DNA from: Lantana camara
Taxonomy: Eukaryota; Streptophyta; Magnoliopsida; Lamiales; Verbenaceae
Length of the DNA: 64,000 bases
Reading direction: 5' to 3'
Assembly: GCA_037501455.1 (NCBI GenBank)
Contig: CM074856.1
Coordinates: 93,880,001-93,944,000 of the forward strand
Shown here: one piece after another, positions 59,698 to 64,000 of the stretch
How the letters are laid out: every line of letters starts with the position of its first letter
Numbering within the stretch: position 1 is the first letter of the stretch
Position numbers and translations under genes: made by a program
Notes under the pieces: generated by a model
The model's database searches: none
What the model was told of the DNA's origin: nothing
The model's input: only the letters and a program-made list of their open reading frames with translations

Positions 59698-62600
59698 TGT
59701 AACACCCCTAACGGAGGATGCCACATCCCCCGCACTGAGACCCAGACCCGGTCATGAAATGGAAGTTCATGCCCGAATCTGAATCAGAGCGAACGGGAGA
59801 CAAACGCACACGCTATGCTAGGCGGACCTAACTCGACAAACTCAGAGTGCGGAAGCAATTCAAACATTCAAAACAAGATAGCGGAAGCATTTAAATCAAA
59901 ATTCAAAACAAGTGACGGGTTCAACTAGCATAGATACCTAGTCCCGAATATCAAATCAACATAATGTAATAATCATCAAGTACCACATAGGGCCGAATAC
60001 GAATGCCACACAGGGCTACAGAAGGGTAAAGTATAATCTCAAGTCTACAAGTCAAAACATAAGTAAAGTGTATGAAAGACAAATGCAACTAGAAAGGCTA
60101 GACCGACGAAGTGAAACTCAAAGGACTCACTCCAGCCTAGCAAACGCCAACAGACCTGCAACTAAAAGTGCAAATGAGGGGTCAGTCAACTTGACCGAGT
60201 GAGGGGGCTAACGCACACCCACAATATATATATAGAGAGCATAGCACAGAATAAAAGGATGGACTCATGAACCGGGGATAGGTGTTGCATACCAAAACAT
60301 TTCGAAATAACCTAAATAAATATAGATATAAGTTTAGAAAGCATTTTCCAAAAGGACTCTATCCCGATTCATAATTCCATAACAGAATAGAACACTTGCT
60401 CGGCGAGTATGAGCTTCCCACCTTTACTCCTCAGAACATAAACCAAAATCAACCCATCCTCTACACCAATGATGGAGAAGATGTACCGTCCCCAAACCAT
60501 CGAGAATAAACCATCTAATATAGACTCGATCTCAAGGGGGTAGCGAACCCACAAGAGTTATCCCCGGCCTTAGCCGGAGGCTCAAGATATCACGCCTCCC
60601 CTATCTCCCTGAGTCGCGCAATGATATCTCAAATGGAACTAACGCACATAGTTGGAACCCCGACGGCCCTCACCGTTTTGGGGGACCCATTACCCGTAGC
60701 TCCTTGGGTCCATAATAGGAAAGAACAGAATAGAACAGATACCATATAACATGGCCAACTCGCTAAAGAAACATAACACAACTGATTTTTCCAAAATAGA
60801 TTACATATGCCAGAAAAACTGGTTTTTATAAATATCCCTACACTGTGGAATTTAAGCAACGAAGGCTCCCACCCACACAGGATGCACACAAAGGTCATAA
60901 ACATATCATATCCAACACATACGTATTTATAATAAGGCATACTCACATACAGGGGTAGAAATCAGCATGTAAAGGCCATAGGTCGCATAACTATACAAAA
61001 TCCTAAACCTCACCTTGTGTAAGTAGAGTCTGAGAGTGTGAAGGGCCAAACACTCTAAACCTCGGGCCCACCGGCACCACCAAACTCTGTGACAAGACAT
61101 GCAAAAGCCCAAACTTAGACTCTACATGAACCAAGTAAGACGCACGGTATACAAAGTATGAATGACATGCGAAATGGAACGATGTTTATCAAATTGGTCA
61201 CAAGGGTAATTCAAATATTCAAGTAAATCATGCAAGTAAGGAAGTATAAAGGTTCAGAGATTGCATTCCAAGTCATATCGGAGCATACAAGTCAAGTAGC
61301 AACTCAAACGAATCAAATACACGAAAAAACAAGTATTCACATGAATTCATTCAATTAAATGGAGTACTACCATCAAAGATTGCAATTGAAGTCATATCAT
61401 AACATATAATTTATAAAGCAACCCAAACGGATCAAGCAAACACGGAAAAGGAAAGTATAAAGTGTAACATTAGCTCCGGAATAACTAAGCATGGGAACGG
61501 TCTTTCCCAGAACCCACCTAGCGAGCATGGGGACGGCCGTTCCCATCTCAAGGCAAAAATGGGAACGGCCCATCCCGTTCTCGCATGCTGACATCAGCCC
61601 TTGGCGGGAAGGGCCATTCCGGGCACCAAGGCCAAACGGGAACGGCCGTTTCGGCCAGATCTGGGCGTCTGTCTTGTGCAAATTCAAGCAAGCTTCGGGA
61701 AGAACACAACCATGGCAAAAAATGGCCGATTTCACACCATTTAAACCCTAAAATTTCCACAAAAATCATATATATTATCACATAAATCATGCTTATCATA
61801 TAAATATCAATTTAGCTTAAGAACAAGGGTGATTTTGGCCAAAACTCATACAACCCATTTTCATGAAAATCAAGCTTCAACCATGGAAAAATGCATTCAA
61901 ACTCACTCCTTATCATACCATCAACAACTATAACCCATATTCAACATGGAGAAACATATATTCATGCTCAAGAACTCAAGGATCCATCATATAAACCATA
62001 TTCTTCAAGTTGGATATAAATCACCATTTTCACAAGACTTCCTCATACAAGTTCATACATTCAATTTCATGCTAAGATGCATGGATAGGAATGAAATACA
62101 CATCAAGGGAAGTTCGTAGCTTACCTTGGCTCTTGAAATGATGAAGAAATGAGGGAGATATGAGCTCTTAAAGGTGTGGTATGGCTTAAGTCTTCATCCT
62201 CTCTTGAAGCTTATCCATGGCTATCACAATGAGGCTATTTTGAGGTTTGAAGTGAAATGAGAAAGGGGATCTAGGTTATGGTTTCAAGATATAATATGAG
62301 GCTAGAGGCTTTATTATGATTTGGGCTCAAATAAATGACTTTCGGCCCAATAGGTCAAGATTAAAAGGTTCAAGGTCCAAACGGTTTCCGACAAATATAA
62401 AGTAAATTCCATGGGACCCAAATCACCGAATCAAGTCCAATGGTGGTGTTGGAATTCGAATTCGAATTCCTGAGCTCATATTGGTCTCGAACGAGCCAAA
62501 CTCACCTAACTTGAATTAGGCCCAAAACACACAAATAGGTCCAAGTCCTATTTAAATCCAACTCCGAATATTAATTTAAATTAATCCAAGTTCCATTCTT

Positions 62601-62771
62601 AAGTTGTCATGCAAGAATGCATATTTTACCATTTTGGATTTTAGTCAATTAAGTCACGTTTTCAATCAAAGTTGGAATTAAACACATAAAAGGGGAATTG
62701 AATCGCATAAGTGCGTAAGGTAAACACTCTCGTGACGCATACCTGTACGATTTATCGGACGGGGCGTCACA
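59698..62771 (-). repeat. 3' LTR of gypsy element H
   Basis: On the - strand it runs from TGTGACGCCCCG (62771) to GGGGTGTTACA (59698), 3074 bp. Predicted exon 1 ends at 62125 (CCAAG|GTAAGC). Exon 2 is 61086-61014 (73 bp), between TTGTCACAG and ACAAG|GTGAGG. Exon 3 starts at 60155 after TAGTTGCAG. Inverted-repeat arms are at 60131-60142 and 59816-59826. Confidence 0.86.
61493..61652. repeat. GGGAACGGCCGTTCCC palindrome array in H LTR
   Basis: Variants of the same palindrome as in G occur at 61493, 61529, 61561, 61606 and 61638 (spacings 36, 32, 45 and 32 bp). They are more decayed than in G. The flanking LTR sequence is well diverged from G. Confidence 0.82.
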
Positions 62772-62800
62772 ATCTCCCCCCCCCCCCCCCCCCCTTAGGA
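62772..62800 (-). other. Polypurine tract of H with a 19-base G run
   Basis: The + strand has 19 C in a row (62776-62794) directly beside the LTR start. On the coding strand this is a G run where E has five and F and G have seven. Confidence 0.8.
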
Positions 62801-63640
62801 GAACCTGGTCCCCAGGTTCGCTGCTCGGCTTTAAACAAACCCGGTCACAACTTCTTCATTACCTCAATAATCTCCCAAATTGGTTCCTCCGATTTCTATC
62901 CTTTCCACAACCCGATCTTGAATCTCGTCCGGATACTTCACAACCCTCTAGTCCGAAGTAAATGGTAATTCTTCTATCGTAGGAATAGTCGACTCTTTGG
63001 TGTTGAACCAACATCTCTTCAAGGACGTCCCGTTCTTGCTTCTTGTAGTCCGTAATTATCGACGTGCATCGCAACCAAGACAGACAGAGAGAATCCCATC
63101 TCTCAGCACAAAAGGTGAGAGAACCCCGTCTCTCGAACACAGAAAGCAAGAGAACCCCGTCTCTCGATCACACAAGAAAGAACCCCGTCTCTCGAGTAGA
63201 CAATTGAGAGAACCCCGTCTCTCAGCCTAAGTTGGACAGATTCCAGCATCTTCCAACATTCTAGTTCAAGAAATTCCAGCATTTCTCAAACCCCTAAATT
63301 CAAGAGAATCCAGCATCTCCCGAATATCTAAGTACAAGAGAATCCAACATCTCTCGTGCACAAAGCTTAGAAAGAATCCAACATCTTTCTATCACATAAG
63401 TCCTGCGACTCTCTAACACATAAATTGAGAGGATTAACATCTCCTAAGCACGTAAACAGAGAGAATTAAATCTTTCTCACACTGAGAACGAGAGATTCTG
63501 ACATCTCTCTAGCACATAAATACAATCATTTGAAGCACTTGTGCCTCCGTTCATCAAAATAGCACAGTTGAAAATTACAACAATCAATGCATATCATAAT
63601 TAGCAAGTATATTACATAATAATAAGAGTCAAATAAACGA
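62801..63640 (-). mobile_element. Non-coding 3' internal region of H
   Basis: About 0.85 kb between the gag remnant and the purine tract, with no pol motif. The part at 63087-63510 is a tandem array of small hairpins, listed separately. The opening beside the tract (CTTAGGAGAACCTGGTCCCC read on the + strand) is shared with F and G. Confidence 0.65.
63087..63510. repeat. Tandem array of about 13 small hairpins with covarying arms
   Basis: Hairpins with 4-8 bp arms and 6-8 base loops start at about 63087, 63117, 63148, 63176, 63206, 63238, 63269, 63304, 63337, 63368, 63430, 63458 and 63490, roughly every 31 bp. Arms change in pairs: GAGAGA/TCTCTC, AGAAAT/ATTTCT, TAGAAAGA/TCTTTCTA and AGGA/TCCT. 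Loops fall into ACCCCG, TCCAGC and ATCCAACA types. Spacers are unrelated. The array lies just inside the 3' LTR of a gag-only gypsy element. It is not a CRISPR array. Confidence 0.85.
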
Positions 63641-64000
63641 TGTATGTATGCTCGTGCCATGAATGTTTATTGTACCTTCCATCGCAGCATTCTGATCATC
63701 CTCTGCTTCTTACTCTTCTCCATCAAGAGCATACGCACGAGCCTGAATAGCTGGCCTCTTCTTTGAACAGGTGTCTATCCTGTGATTAGCAGAACCACAC
63801 ACCAAGCATTTACCCAAATACCTCCAACACTTCTCCAATAGATGGGAACCCTAACAGTGAGGGCAACGGGCCTGAGTTGGGGCCGGTAAAACTGGAGGGG
63901 CTGCGGGAGTAGTAGTTCTGGGCTTCTTATTGATAAAGCCCTGTGGTCCGATGGGGGTAACGAGAACATCGGTTCCTTGTTGGTTCTGGATTTGAAGACG
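63641..64000 (-). pseudogene. Gypsy H gag C-terminus with zinc knuckles
   Basis: On the - strand the frame carries a first knuckle remnant (CPHC, a stop, GSHLLEKC, one residue short) and an intact second knuckle [27 protein letters not shown] follows, matching the E sequence after its knuckles. A second stop follows GEE. The frame passes through GTINIHGTSIH and then stops, exactly where E continues into the protease active site. Everything from the catalytic Asp onward is absent. The upstream gag lies beyond the window. Confidence 0.78.

Noticed and set aside
63087..63510. CRISPR array
   Set aside because: Hairpin repeats with variable spacers resemble one, but repeats are not identical, units are about 31 bp including the spacer, and the sequence is a plant retrotransposon.

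Overview
The window is nuclear DNA of a flowering plant, most likely a eudicot, and consists almost entirely of nested LTR retrotransposons. The signs are plant-type Ty1/copia and Ty3/gypsy polyproteins, primer-binding sites matching the 3' end of plant initiator tRNA-Met, 5-bp target duplications and AT-rich spacers. I see no host protein gene, rRNA or tRNA. Homology, LTR boundaries and copy identity were judged by eye; nothing was aligned or searched. The species and most clade names remain uncertain.

Layout. 1-2116 is the 3' part of a long gypsy LTR (element I, + strand) that ends cleanly inside another gypsy LTR, J (2117-4360 and 14448-about 15280). J is split by a complete copia element, A (4361-14447). 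15281-16778 is a truncated LTR, K (- strand). 16779-19039 is an AT-rich, probably LTR-derived block, M. 19040-22927 is the 3' LTR and 3' internal end of gypsy F (- strand). 22928-23249 is an LTR start, L (+ strand). 23250-43460 is gypsy E (- strand, Tekay/Del-like chromovirus with 3.8 kb LTRs). Its reverse transcriptase is split by copia B (27357-37424), the best-preserved element here. 43461-45868 and 59316-59697 are pieces of an older copia, D (- strand), broken up by gypsy G (45869-51305), copia C (51306-59315) and gypsy H (59698-window end), all on the - strand.

How the parts relate. A, B and C are one copia family with about 1.9 kb LTRs carrying a G-box cluster and a TATA box, a 2.2 kb leader and one gag-pol frame of about 1305 codons. 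B has one premature stop. A has three, plus lost catalytic residues. C has a ruined coding region but a near-intact leader and LTRs, as expected of a copy moved by proteins supplied in trans. E carries gag-protease-RT-RNase H-integrase-chromodomain with several stops. G and H keep gag but no pol.

Main hunt results. (1) The gypsy LTRs, although diverged, share a three-exon pattern of splice sites. (2) Their last exon contains a long-range inverted repeat that partly covaries between families. (3) Their predicted first intron holds arrays of GC-rich palindromes spaced near 32 bp; the palindrome sequence differs between families while the position is kept. (4) H has about 13 small hairpins at roughly 31-bp spacing with compensatory arm changes, just inside its 3' LTR. 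(5) The copia leader carries four spaced copies of a 17-nt motif, kept even in C.
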